Source: Sugiyamaella lignohabitans (taxonomy: Eukaryota; Ascomycota; Dipodascomycetes; Dipodascales; Trichomonascaceae). From it: a stretch of DNA of 64,000 bases. The translations under genes were made by a program, and so were the position numbers. How positions within the stretch are numbered: position 1 is the stretch's first letter; each line of letters opens with the position of its first letter. This document shows positions 53,187 to 64,000 of this stretch, one piece after another. The stretch lies in contig NC_031672.1 of NCBI RefSeq assembly GCF_001640025.1, positions 5,394,001-5,458,000 on the forward strand. Reading direction: 5' to 3'. Under the pieces are notes generated by a model. That model saw nothing but the letters and a program-made list of their open reading frames with translations. It was not told where the DNA came from and made no database searches.

Positions 53187-54961
53187 TCATAGTGAGCGAA
53201 GCACAGCTTTTGATTGTTCCGAGAACGTAGATTCATCTTTAAGGCCACCTGCAATAAATGCGATATTGCTCGCGACCCTTCTAGCGGCTTCACTGCTGAG
53301 AGATGATGTGGCAAATTTTAGACCCATTTCAAGGAAAGCACTAGTAAGCTCAATATTATGAGCTTCAAGGAATAGCGACCTGTCTCTCTGGGATAGTACG
53401 CCTATTGTGCGGGTCAATCTCAGCATATCGGCATTGACTTGGGCCTCTACCCCAGAATTTTGGTGCGGCAACTCTGTCGCCCCTACATCAGTTGAACCAT
53501 TTCTGGGGTCAGAATCGGCCAATGCCTTGAGCTTTTTAATAGAGTCTCGAAGTAAAAGTTGTAAAATCGTGTCTGAGTATATACCGTTGTCTACGGCTAC
53601 TATCAAGGCTTGGCTGATTTCAAGCTTAACTCCTTCGTCATCTTCCACCATAGCAGCATCAAGTACTTTCTCGACAATCCTACTCTTTTGCATACCTTCA
53701 GCTGCAGGTATTAGCAAACGGCTTATCTTAATGCCAGTTACTCTAATACTAGGGAATATCTTGATGTCTAATAGCTTCTTAATCAAGTCCTGGCCACCAT
53801 TCTGCAATACTACTTTACCATTCGCTGTTGTAACAATGAGGTTCTTTATCAAATGCGCGCTTTGCAACTCGAATGGACTAGCCATCATGTTGTAAATTGG
53901 CATAACATGTGGTATTAAACCAGGGACAATATTCAGCAGAGCCGTGACATCGTCCAAAGAACTTATCAAATTCGCAACTAAAATCGATCCTATAGCCACT
54001 TTCAATTGACTTTCTGACATAACTGTCTTTTGGATAATCTTCTTAAGCAATACGTCATTTTTCGAGATAGTAACAATGCTTGAAAACGAGTCGTGTGAAG
54101 AAATCTGGCCCATTGCATTTAGTACAAGCCCGTAGTCCATGCTAATTTCATCATCAATGCATGCATCAGCTCTTTGAAGAAGCTGACAAAAATTACTGCT
54201 ACTAGAAGTATACGAAGCCACTTGATTAGAATAATTGGCGATTAGCTTGAAAACAATCTCCGAAGCATCCATTTGGTTGGTGTTTAAAAGGATCAGAGAT
54301 GAATCTTCTGGGACATTTACCGCTCCTAAGGTGTTAGCACATGACATTATCCTTCCCAGGTGGTACTTACTATGATCAATAAAGAGCTCAATAGATAATA
54401 GTGCATATGTAAGAGAAAAGTCATCGAAGGATGAATAGCGCTCTACAATTCGAAATATTGACTGTATAGTAGAGCTGTCTTCAGCAGACAACTGTTCAAT
54501 CGCAGGCTGATAATCATTGCATAAATTAAATATAATAGAAATTGCGAGGTTTGCAGTCAAAGCGCTATCTGGAACGTTTTCTGTGATTTGAGCTATAAAC
54601 GAGTTGTGGTCCAGTACAGCCTGTCGGTTTGTATCTATACCTCTGTTAGAACTGTAAGCAGACATACAGCATTGTACACTGTTGTCTACTAACCATCATC
54701 AGCAATTGCATTGCCAATTATCCTAAGACTCAACTCTTTGATTTCCAAGTCCTGCTCTTCAATTCCTCTGCTTAAACAAAGTCTACAAAGTTCATTCAGA
54801 AAGGGATGCACAGCTTCTTTAGTATTCCTCGCTTCTGCTTCAGTTCCAGATAGTGCTTGGCGAAGTACAGACAGTGCCTGATTGAGATTTGATCTTACAC
54901 CCTCTGCAGTTCCAGAGCTCACGGCAAGCTCCAGAGCCCTCTCAATTCTTTTCGAGTTCAT
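53187..54961 (-). CDS. SmgGDS/Bem4-like armadillo-repeat GTPase regulator
   Basis: An all-helical armadillo-type protein of 571 residues. Exons 54961-54694 and 54634-53187; the intron at 54635-54693 has GTTAGT and TTCTAAC. The acceptor at 54635 gives LRIIGNAIADDDTNRQAVLD, a good armadillo segment; an AG six bases earlier would insert Gly-Ile in frame. The sequence resembles Rap1GDS1/SmgGDS (Vimar in flies), which bind prenylated Ras/Rho GTPases, and the yeast relative Bem4, which acts with Cdc42 and Rho1. Typical features are repeated L-x-x-L-x-N patterns such as MGLKFATSSLSSEAARRVAS near the C-terminus. The family call is moderate and the gene name is left open. It is divergent from MRPS35, whose start lies 222 bp away. 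Confidence 0.72.
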
Positions 54962-55183
54962 CTTTTGGTAGTCGTCAAGTCTGATCGAAATCAGGGGTAA
55001 TAGGAATACAGATGCGGCTCAAAACCCCGGTTAGCGAAAATATTCATCAATACCCAGAATATTTGTGCGTAAATTTCAGCACTTCTTGAGCAGCGAAAAA
55101 GTGAAATTTTGATTTACCATCACACGTCGGACAGTACTTGAGCAAAGGCAATCCACAAGGTTCCCTTTACCTTCTGTCACACA

Positions 55184-56369
55184 ATGATCTCTTTACAATG
55201 TAGAAAGCCAGTCTCTGGTACGATGACCGGCATCTTTGGACAGCGCTTTGCGTCTTCCTTAAGATCCGGTCAATCTAAAAAGAAGAAGGCAACTAACCCG
55301 CGAATGGAGTTAAATCGGTTCTTGGGACCCAAAAATTTTAAAGGCCTATATTACAGGAATCCACTTGCGTATACACCTGATTATGCGAAGTACTCGAAAG
55401 ATGCAAATTATATTACGGCCTATCCTATCCGACAAGAGGATCGAATGGGACCAGCGGTCAAATGGGACCAAGTATTCCAATCAGCTGATAACCGTCGTCA
55501 ATATGCTAGAAATATTGACCCTCTAAAACCGTTTGCTGATAATCCACGTTGTAAGAGTGCATTATTGATTTCCGATGCTTTGCGGCAATCTATTATTGAT
55601 GAACACAATGGCGGTCTGTCAACTCAAAGAATCAGTTTCAAATACAAGATCGCTTTGCCACGAGTAGAGGCTATTATCAAACTTTATGGGGTAGAGCAAC
55701 AGTTTTTATCACAAGTAAGTATTAATTGTGCTCTGATAAATTTTAGGAGCGGGCATCTGTTAGTTTATGATGATTTTTAAAAATTTTCGATTAGTCTTGA
55801 AGACACATCAATGGTTAGAAATTTTTCGTTTCTGATACATTAACAGATTAACTACTTAACCGTTATAATTTACAAACAATGATGGGCTTATAACTAACGT
55901 TGCTTAGCAAAAAATTACCACTGAAATGAGAAAAATGAATACAGTTATGAAATCCATCTTTACCAGCATCAAGACTGACCGCGACACCGGGCTGCCTTTT
56001 GAACCAGTCGACAACATGACGGAAATTCCAATTCCCGAAGAAACCCGCCATCAAAGATTCATGAGTATTGCTGAAAGTGAGCCATTTGGGCCTGTTGACG
56101 CTGCTGAAGCGCTTGGAATTGAACCTGCTGCTGTAACGCTAGAAAAATTGACTCAGCATGATTCGATTGAGGAGACATCAAAATCATCCTCTACTAAGAC
56201 CAGTAAGCTCTCATTCTTTGCTCCAGTCTTGGAGGGTGAAAGAACAGCATTCCGTTTCACAGATGCCAAGGTAGGGGAAGTTGGTTACAGATATGGCGCA
56301 TCAAAAGACGATCGTCGTCATGCTAGAAAAGTCAAGTACCAACCATCAGGTAAGATGGTATGGGCATAG
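55184..56369 (+). CDS. MRPS35: Mitochondrial small ribosomal protein mS45 (Mrps35)
   Basis: Mitochondrial ribosomal protein of the eukaryotic mitochondrial regulator family (fission yeast Bot1, budding yeast Mrps35). Exons 55184-55714 and 55908-56369 give 330 residues. The intron at 55715-55907 (GTAAGT, AACTAAC, CTTAG) is the longest in the window at 193 nt. The joined text reads GVEQQFLSQQKITTEMRKMN. The first 25 or so residues (MISLQCRKPVSGTMTGIFGQ, then RFASS) form a presequence. Family features are the early NRFLGPKNFKGLYYRNPL, the helix-turn-helix-like GGLSTQRISFKYKIALPRVE, and a C-terminus with RFTDAKVGEVGYRYG. No other feature was seen inside the long intron. Confidence 0.93.
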
Positions 56370-56472
56370 TTAGAAGATAAAGAGAGCAAGCGTGCTTAAC
56401 AGGATCGAAATTGATTAATGATTAGATTCAGTATGTAAATAATAGTATAATATGGCATTAATAAATAACGAC

Positions 56473-57579
56473 TCATTTGTTTGATTTTCCACTTTTTGCT
56501 ATCACTACTATGTTCGTCGTCAGAATTATAACAGCAATGCCAGAGAGAAGAAACCGGAATATCTTGTTGGTAGTAACTTTTGCTTCTTGCATAGCAAGCG
56601 AGGCAACAGTCTGGATATAGTTAACAAATGACCCTAGAATGGTCAGTATGCTAAGAACGAAGAAAATAATCCCCAGTGTGGTTGCCCAACCAGAACTAAT
56701 TGCATGCGGAGGGGGATTCGGGGTGTCAGCAGTTGGTAGCCTGAGATCTATATACAGGACTGCCGCGGCGACTCCCAAGGACACACCCATTTTCATGCCG
56801 CTCAAAAAGTTCCTTTCAGCAACACACAAATCTCGCGCTTCCGTTACATGATTGTCAAATATCAAAGGTGGTAAAAGCGGCCGTGAAAAATATAGCTTGA
56901 ATTTTGATTGCGATCTTAGAAGCATTACACGGTGTCTTGCTAAAAGCGGGTCCGTTTCATTTACAAAGCTTATTGTATTTCCATGGACAGAAACATATGA
57001 ATCATAGGCATTGGCATTTCCTTCTCTATGGGCAAAAGTATGGGTTCGTTCAGGTTCCGATTCATTATCGTTGACACTCCACATTACAGAGCGTATAAGA
57101 GTTTCACCGGTAGCATTTGGTTGTGTAACGGAGTCCTGTGAACTCTCCAGGGCAATCTCCACCTTAGGGTCTTCCTCATCAGCTGCATTTCGGTCACTTT
57201 TGTTGCTGGGTCCTGAATCCTGTCTTAAAGGATTACCATATTTATCGTGTCTAGCAGGAAAATATGGATGGACAGTAAGAGTTTCCAATGCAAAGTCATT
57301 AGGACCCACAGTATTGATGGGAGGTATTGGGTTGGTAGAGCGCGACTGCAGCGAAGCAGCTGGTTTGCTAACCGAATGCAAATTCAACTCTATTTCTTGT
57401 TCAAGTACCTCAGAGGAGCCCTTCAATGAGCTTGATCTTGTTTCTGCTATGTCAAGGCTTCCAGTAGAATGTTCTTGGTCGTTCACTAGATCAGCAGATG
57501 AACCTTTCATTCGCTCCGGCAGTTCTCCAGTATTTTCATCAACACTATGCGGGGGACTGCGCGGTGTCTCATCGCTCAT
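56473..57579 (-). CDS. DUF202-domain membrane protein
   Basis: A 368-residue protein with a long, polar N-terminal half (Ser/Glu/Pro-rich, about 1-245) and a C-terminal DUF202 domain of three hydrophobic segments: MKMGVSLGVAAAVLYIDL, TTLGIIFFVLSILTILGSFV and FLLSGIAVIILTTNIVVI. The family signature before the first helix, usually ANERTFL, reads VAERNFLSG. The best known DUF202 protein in yeast is Vtc1 of the vacuolar polyphosphate polymerase, but this protein is far longer and lacks an SPX domain, so it is a separate member of unknown role. I start at the ATG at 57579 (MSDETPRSPP); the frame continues upstream only to a TTG. Confidence 0.8.
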   Translation of the reverse strand: MSDETPRSPPHSVDENTGELPERMKGSSADLVNDQEHSTGSLDIAETRSSSLKGSSEVLEQEIELNLHSVSKPAASLQSRSTNPIPPINTVGPNDFALETLTVHPYFPARHDKYGNPLRQDSGPSNKSDRNAADEEDPKVEIALESSQDSVTQPNATGETLIRSVMWSVNDNESEPERTHTFAHREGNANAYDSYVSVHGNTISFVNETDPLLARHRVMLLRSQSKFKLYFSRPLLPPLIFDNHVTEARDLCVAERNFLSGMKMGVSLGVAAAVLYIDLRLPTADTPNPPPHAISSGWATTLGIIFFVLSILTILGSFVNYIQTVASLAMQEAKVTTNKIFRFLLSGIAVIILTTNIVVIAKSGKSNK

Positions 57580-58264
57580 TGGATTTGTCAATGGTTATTC
57601 TCACAGTTATTAAAATCATATATTGTTGGACCAGAATACTCCAGTCATAGGCAAATGTTCAAAAATTATGATCACATAACTAGTGGTTCGGACCAGAAAT
57701 CGCTTTCCAAACTGAAGTAGATAGAGCGGTGTATAGTCTCTACGTCTCAGTTGCACCAGTAACTTCTTCGATATCCGGCTTACTTTTCAGTAGATTATTG
57801 TGACTCAGTACCTTCAGTCGCAAACGCGTGACTCCCTTTTGCCTAGTTATCGCAGTATTTGTCAATTTCAAAGATTCCTACCGTATGCTCCCGACGAAGC
57901 ATGATCAGATGAGTGGAGATTGGGTGGATGCAGCTTCCGGCCGAGAGCAATGCATAGTCAAGCAGCTGGAGATCCGCCAATACCGTACATGCCATAGAAG
58001 TGGCGCCAAACAGCCGCACGTAGAAATCCCACGTAATCCACTTTACTACAGAGACCCGCCCAAGCAGTAACTGCGACTACTGTGCTTCTTTCTCCACACA
58101 CAACACCACAAACACAAAGCACAAACAACACCGAATAACAACATAAGACACATCCAGAATTGACAAAAGGACATATTTGTCGTAATTATTTGAGTTTTTT
58201 GTGCTTTACTTTTGTATTATTTAGCCAATTGATCGAATAATATCGTACTTGGTTATTAGTCGTC
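57580..58264. other. Divergent promoter, DUF202 gene/CHC1
   Basis: About 685 bp with a CA-rich stretch at 58090-58140 just before CHC1. No gene is supported; an 80-codon frame at 57828-58070 looks random. Confidence 0.45.
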
Positions 58265-61200
58265 ATGGCGGACTTACCTATCAAATTCCAAGAGCACCTG
58301 GTGCTTTCGTCGGTTGAGGTTCCTGAGAATGCCATCACATTTGCCACCTGTACATTGGAAAGCGACAAATATGTTTGGTAAGTACTTTGTGTCGACTACT
58401 AATTGAGCAGACTGCTCAATACGAGCGCAATTCTGCCTCTAGATGCCCTTCGAGCCTATTCTAACTCAGACAAGCGTTCGTGAAAGCACAGCGGCTGGGA
58501 ATATGGTCGCAATTATTGACTTGCAAAACAGCAACCAAGTTGTTCGTAAGAACATGACTGCTGACTCGGCCATCATGCATCCCTCTGACTTTATCATTGC
58601 TCTCCGCGCTCAGGGCAAAACTGTTCAGGTAGGTACCAAAGTTAGTTTCCATGCATCGACACACAATCTTTATAAATTCTGGTGATTGATATTGTGTGCT
58701 TTGTAGGGAGCGTTTTATATATTGGAAGTAGGGTACAGAGGGATGAAAGAAAGCTAACAAAAAATTAGGTCGTCAACCTTGGAAACCGACAACGTTTAAA
58801 GTCGGCTAACCTTAGTGAAGACATTGTCTATTGGAAATGGGTCTCGGAGAGTACTTTAGGTTTGATTTCTGAGACCTCTATTTACCATTGGGATATCACT
58901 GATGCTTCTCAAGATGCACCTGTAAAGATCACTGACCGCCACGCATCTTTAGCTGGAGCACAAATTATTGGATACACTGTCAACAAGGCAGGTAATTGGT
59001 CGGCCCTAACTGGTATCCGCCAGAAGGATCAGAAAATCGTTGGCAACATTCAGCTTTATTCCAAAGATAGAAATGTGTCTCAAGGAATCGAGGGTCATTC
59101 AGCTGCATTTGGTACGCTGAGGTTAGATGGCGCTACTGTGGACACTCAGGTTTTCACTTTTGCTAATAGAAGTGCGACTGGTGCTGCTAAGTTGCATGTC
59201 GTTGAAATCGATCATCAAGAAGGTGCTCCTATCTACCAAAAGAAGGCTGTTGACTTGTTCTTCCCTCCTGAGGCGAGCAATGACTTCCCAGTTTCAGTCC
59301 AAGTTTCTGTTAAATATGGAATCATTTATATCATCACCAAGTACGGTTTTATCCACTTGTATGATTTGGAAACTGCTGTATGTATTTACATGAACCGCAT
59401 TTCCTCTGAAACTATTTTCACTGCATCGACTTATGGACCCGAGCAGTCGGGCGTTTTGGTGATTAACAAAAAAGGACAAGTGTTGTCAGTTTCTGTTAAT
59501 GAAAATACCATTGTCGAATACATTTTGAATAATTTGAGCAACACTGCATTGGCTCTAGGATTGGCTTCCAGAGGTGGGTTGCCAGGCGCGGATTCTTTGT
59601 ATAGCCAACAGTTTAACCAATTGTTAAATGCTGGAAATTATTTGGAGGCTGCCAAGGTCGCAGCTACTTCTCCCAGAGGTTTATTGCGTACTCAGGAAAC
59701 TATTCAACGTTTAAAGAATATCCAGGCAGCCCCTGGCCAAATTTCACCTATTTTGCAATATTTCTCTACTTTGTTAGACAAGGGTTCTCTAAACAAGTTT
59801 GAATCTATTGAATTAGCGTTACCGGTTCTACAACAAGATAGGAAGCCTCTATTTGAGAAATGGTTGAAAGAAAATAAACTGGAATCTTCTGAGCAACTTG
59901 GTGATATTGTTAGAAACTTCGATCTTTCATTAGCGCTAAGCGTTTACTTGCGTGCGAATGTTCCTTTGAAAGTTGTCGCTGCTTTTGCAGAATTGGGAGA
60001 GTTTGACAAGATTTTGCCCTACTGTCAAAAAGTCAATTATACGCCAGACTATGCTGTTTTGCTGCAGAACATTGTTCGTGTCAACCCCGATAAGGCTACT
60101 GAATTTGCAACTCAATTGGTCAACACCGGTACCTCGGGTTTGAATCTTGATAGAATTGTCGATGTTTTCCTTTCTCAAAACTTGATTCAACAAGCCACTG
60201 CTTTCTTGCTGGACGCGTTAAAAGACAATTCGCCCGACCAAGGTCACTTGCAAACCCGATTGCTTGAGGTGAATTTGATCAATGCTCCTCAAGTTGCTGA
60301 TGCTATTCTTGGTAATGAAATGTTCAGTCACTATGATCGTGCTAGGATTGCTCAATTATGTGAGAAGGCTGGTCTTTACCAACGTGCTTTAGAACACTAT
60401 GATGACTTAAAGGATATCAAGAGAGTCGTCGTTCATACAAATGTTTTGAACCCTGACTGGCTCGTTGGCTACTTTGGCAAATTGACTGTTGAACAGACTT
60501 TGGAATCTCTCCGTGAAATGCTTACTGTCAACATACGACAAAACCTTCAAGTGGTTATTCAGGTTGCTACAAAGTATTCCGACTTGGTGGGTCCCGTTAA
60601 TTTGATTAAGCTCTTCGAGGAGTTCAAGACTCCTGAGGGCCTGTATTATTATTTACAAAGTATTGTAAACCTTTCCCAGGACAGCGACGTTGTTTTGAAG
60701 TATGTCCAATCTGCTGCTGCTATCGGCCAATTCAGCGAAATTGAACGAATTGCTAGAGATAACAACTACTACAATCCTGAGAAACTCAAGAATTTCCTGA
60801 AAGATGCCAAACTGGCTGATCAATTGCCTTTGATTATTGTCTGTAACAGATTTGACTTCGTTCATGATTTAGTCTTATATCTGTACCAACAACAGCAATT
60901 CAAGTTCATCGAAGTTTATGTCCAAAGGGTGAACCCTGCTAAGACTCCTGAAGTTGTTGGCGGTTTGCTGGATGTGGATTGTGATGAGTCCATTATCAAG
61001 GACTTGCTTCAGACGGTGGTGGGACAAGTCCCCATTGAACCTCTAGTTGCTGAAGTCGAAAAGCGTAATCGTTTGAAATTGTTACTGCCTTTCCTCGAAG
61101 CTGTTCTTAACGGAGGTTCTAAAGAGCCTGCCTTGTTTGATGCTCTGGCGAAGATTTACATTGACAGCAACAATAACCCTGAGAAATTTTTGAAGGAAAA

Positions 61201-63490
61201 TGAGTTTTACAATACCTTGGTTGTTGGTAAATATTGTGAGAGTAGAGATCCTTACCTTGCCTATACTGCCTATGAAAAAGGTAAAAACGATATGGAACTT
61301 ATCCGCATCACCAATGAAAACTCTATGTATAAACACCAGGCTAGATACCTTGTGGCAAGAGCTGACCCTGATCTTTGGACGTACGTATTGTCCGATGAGA
61401 ATATTCACCGTAGATCTTTGATTGACCAAGTTGTCGGTACAGCGGTGCCTGAAAGCACCAACCCTGAAGACGTATCTATCGCTGTTAAATCTTTTATGTC
61501 AGCTGACTTACCTGGTGAGCTTATTGAGTTGTTGGACAAGATTATCCTTGAGCCGTCACCATTTAATGATAACCAAAACCTTCAAAACTTACTGATTTTG
61601 ACTGCCATCAAGGCTGATAAGTCTCGTGTCAGTGATTATATCGAACGTCTCGACAACTACGATGCTGAAGATATTGCCCAAATCTGTATCGAAAATGGTC
61701 TGTTTGAAGAGGCCTTCCAAGTACACAAGAAGCATAACAATCATAGCAGTGCGCTTGAAGTCCTCGTTGATCATGTCTTATCACTTGATCGCGCTGAAGA
61801 CTATGCTGAAAAGGTTGATGAGCCTTCGGTCTGGAGCCAATTAGGTAAGGCTCAATTGAATGGACTTAGAATTAACGATGCCCTCGAATCTTATAAGCGA
61901 GCCAAGGATCCAAGCAACTTTGCGGAGACTATTGAGATCGCTACCAGAGCTGGCAAGGATGAGGAGCTAATTAGCTACTTGGAAATGGCCCGTCAAACTC
62001 TCCGTGAACCTTTAGTTGATGGTCAGCTGCTGATCAGCTACGCTAATGCTGAGCGACTTGATGATTTGAAAAACCTCTTGTCATCTCCAAATGTTGCTGA
62101 ACTTGAATCTGTTGGAGATAGGTTATATAATCAGAAGCAGTACGAGGCTGCTAAGATTGTGTTTACCTCAATCTCTAACTGGGCTAAGCTTGCCAGTACA
62201 TTGGTATTTCTCAATGACTACCAAAGCGCAGTCGACTGTGCTCGTAAGGCAAGCAATATCAAGGTCTGGAAACAGGTTAATGAAGCGTGTATTGAGCATA
62301 AGGAGTTTAGACTGGCTCAAATTTGTGGTCTTAATTTGATTGTTCATGCTGAGGAGCTCAAGGATCTTGTTGAGCGATATGAGTACATCGGTTGTTTTGA
62401 CGAACTTATCTCATTGTTTGAACAAGGTTTAGGTCTTGAAAGAGCTCATATGGGAATGTTCACTGAATTGGCCATTCTTTATTCCAAATATCACCCTGAA
62501 CAGCTGATGGAACATTTGAAATTGTTCTGGTCACGTATCAACATCCCTAAGGTCATCAGAGCTTGTGAACAAGCTCATCTTTGGCCCGAGCTGGTATTCT
62601 TGTACTGCCATTATGATGAGTGGGACAACGCTTCCTTGGCTATGATTGAGCGTGCTGCTGATGCTTTTGATCACAATTCCTTCAAGGAGATTGTTGTCAA
62701 GGTCACTAACTTGGAAATTTATTACAAGGCTATTAATTTCTATATGGCTGAACAACCACATCTCATCACTGATTTGTTGTCTGCGTTGACTGCCCGTATT
62801 GATATTTCTCGAGTGGTGAGAATGTTTCAAAAGAGCGATAACTTGCCAATGATCAAGCCCTTCCTTGTAAACGTACAATCACAAAACCTCCTCGCAGTTA
62901 ACAATGCTTACCACGATTTGCTGATTGAGGAAGAGGATTACAAATCTCTACGGGATTCTGTTGATAATTTCGACCGCTATGACCCACTTGATCTTGCTGA
63001 AAGACTCGAAAAGCATGACTTGATTTTTTTCAGACAAATTGCTGCTCATTTGTATAAGAAAAACAAGAAGTGGAACAAGAGCATTGCACTTTCGAAGGAA
63101 GACAAGCTGTGGAAGGATGTCATTACTACTGCGGCGACGTCAGAAAAGACTGAGGTTGCTGAAGACGTTCTCCGTTACTTTGTTGACATTGGAAACAAAG
63201 AGTGTTACGTTGCTACCCTGTACACATGTTACCACTTGATCAGACGTGACGTTGTCAGCGAGCTTTCTTGGAGACATGGTCTTAAGGACTATACTATGCC
63301 ATACACTATCAATATAGAAAGGGAACAAGGCGATCTTCTGGCCCAGTTGGTTAAAGACAATGAGGAGCGTAAGGAGAAGGAAAAGGCTCGTGCTACTCAA
63401 GAAGAGCAAACGCCCATTCTTGGAGGTGCAAATAGGCTCATGATTACTCAGGGAACAGGTTACTCCAATGGTATTGGAGCTGCTTTCTAA
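58265..63490 (+). CDS. CHC1: Clathrin heavy chain
   Basis: Clathrin heavy chain of 1,662 residues (yeast 1,653), the triskelion of vesicle coats at the Golgi, endosome and plasma membrane. Three exons: 58265-58377, 58475-58628 and 58769-63490. Intron 1 (58378-58474) has GTAAGT and TTCTAAC; the acceptor at 58474 gives ESDKYVCVRESTAAGNMVAI, whereas the AG five bases earlier would make TGA. Intron 2 (58629-58768) has GTAGGT and GCTAAC and joins GKTVQVVNLGNRQRLKSANL. An N-terminal beta-propeller (about 1-340) with DSAIMHPSDFI is followed by clathrin heavy-chain repeats across the legs, with EHLKLFWSRINIPKVIRACE near 1,235 and a C-terminal hub. The final residues are charged and unstructured. The long frame alone, from 58862, misses 120 residues. 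Confidence 0.98.
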
Positions 63491-63691
63491 GGATAAATAG
63501 TCATTCTGCTAGTGTCATTTACTTCTTATATATTAGAGTTAAGTTTATTTCTTCTTTTAATTTTGTGAGCGCGCGTTGAAGATGGGTTTGTTACCTTTAA
63601 TGTACGGCTGTGTTTATTTTTCAGCATACATCTTCAAGTGAGGGCTATCTGGTCGAATACCGAAGCATTACTATTTATTGAGGCATCGAAT

Positions 63692-64000
63692 ATGTTTAAA
63701 AAGTGAGTATATTCACCGAAATAGATTGTACCAGGCAGTGTTCTATTATCAAGTATTATATTAACTATGACAGATTTACTCGACAGGACATTCATTCCAG
63801 GTCTAACACTAAATCATCTGTGCAGAGATCAATAAAGACCAAATTGACTGGACAATTTCCTGGACTTGAGCCAGTAATAGATGATATCATTCCGAAGAAA
63901 AGTCAGCTTGTTCAAGTTAAGTGTACTGATAAGGTTTCTTTATATGCCATTGAAAATGAAATCTTACTTTCCCAGCATTTTGACGATGATCTGATCCCGT
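63692..64000 (+). CDS. TMA20: Tma20/MCT-1-like translation factor, 3' end cut by the window
   Basis: The first 79 residues of a Tma20 (MCT-1) homologue, a PUA-domain protein that works with Tma22 (DENR) in recycling 40S subunits and re-initiation. Exon 1 is 63692-63702, encoding Met-Phe-Lys and two bases; the intron at 63703-63773 has GTGAGT, ATTAAC and ACAG; exon 2 runs from 63774 past the end of the window. The joined start reads MFKKFTRQDIHSRSNTKSSV, then GQFPGLEPVIDDIIPKKSQL and a haem-free N-terminal domain as in Tma20. The PUA domain lies beyond the window. The 11-nt first exon makes the gene easy to miss. Confidence 0.9.

Noticed and set aside
1..64000. Alternative CTG decoding, mobile elements, CRISPR, rRNA, viral insertions
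   Set aside because: CTG encodes the Leu of FLDLG in RAD30, and no terminal repeats, transposase-like frames, spacer arrays or rRNA sequence were seen on reading both strands.

Overview
The window is nuclear DNA of a budding yeast (Saccharomycotina) from outside the Saccharomycetaceae. It has dense protein-coding genes on both strands, with 50-230 bp between most gene ends. Many short introns (about 48-190 nt) have mostly GTAAGT or GTGAGT donors and a CTAAC/TTAAC branch site only 7-12 nt before the 3' AG. It carries genes missing from or unusual in Saccharomyces cerevisiae: a Munc13-like protein, WDR70, an HPP protein, phytanoyl-CoA-dioxygenase-like enzymes and a cytochrome b5-acyl-CoA dehydrogenase fusion. 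This fits the basal Dipodascales/Trichomonascaceae-like yeasts (inference; species not identified). CTG is read as leucine: it encodes the Leu of the FLDLG motif in DNA polymerase eta.

Layout. 0.4-10 kb: CWH43 (three exons), an ECM14-type pseudo-carboxypeptidase, an HPP membrane protein and WDR70, all on +. 10-18 kb: RAX2 and CRS1 on -, separated by 1.7 kb with no gene. 18-29 kb: a 1.9 kb gap, then acid trehalase ATH1 (+), DAP1 (-), dynactin NIP100 (+) and GPI3 (-). 29.7-38 kb: a TRE1/2-type protein (+), RSC4 (-), tRNA-Trp and the cytochrome b5-acyl-CoA dehydrogenase fusion with a peroxisomal C-terminus (+). 38-46.4 kb: RAD30 (+), a Munc13-like gene (-) and a SHE1-like gene (-). 46.9-51.5 kb: two divergent paralogous 2-oxoglutarate oxygenases of the phytanoyl-CoA dioxygenase family plus a DHA1 transporter, the only part that resembles an accessory metabolic cluster. 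52-64 kb: RPN12, an SmgGDS/Bem4-like armadillo protein, MRPS35 (mS45), a DUF202 membrane protein, CHC1 and the 5' part of TMA20.

Seventeen introns were placed by hand from splice signals plus restored protein similarity. Several genes start with tiny first exons of 9-24 nt, so simple ORF calls miss their true N-termini. Most of the content is conserved housekeeping (GPI anchors, endocytosis, translation, chromatin, proteasome, polarity). I found no mobile element, CRISPR array, rRNA or virus-like sequence, and no clearly new multi-gene system. The points most worth following are the oxygenase/transporter group, an ECM14-type protein that has lost both zinc histidines, the cytochrome b5-acyl-CoA dehydrogenase fusion, and a consistent rule for 3' splice-site choice.
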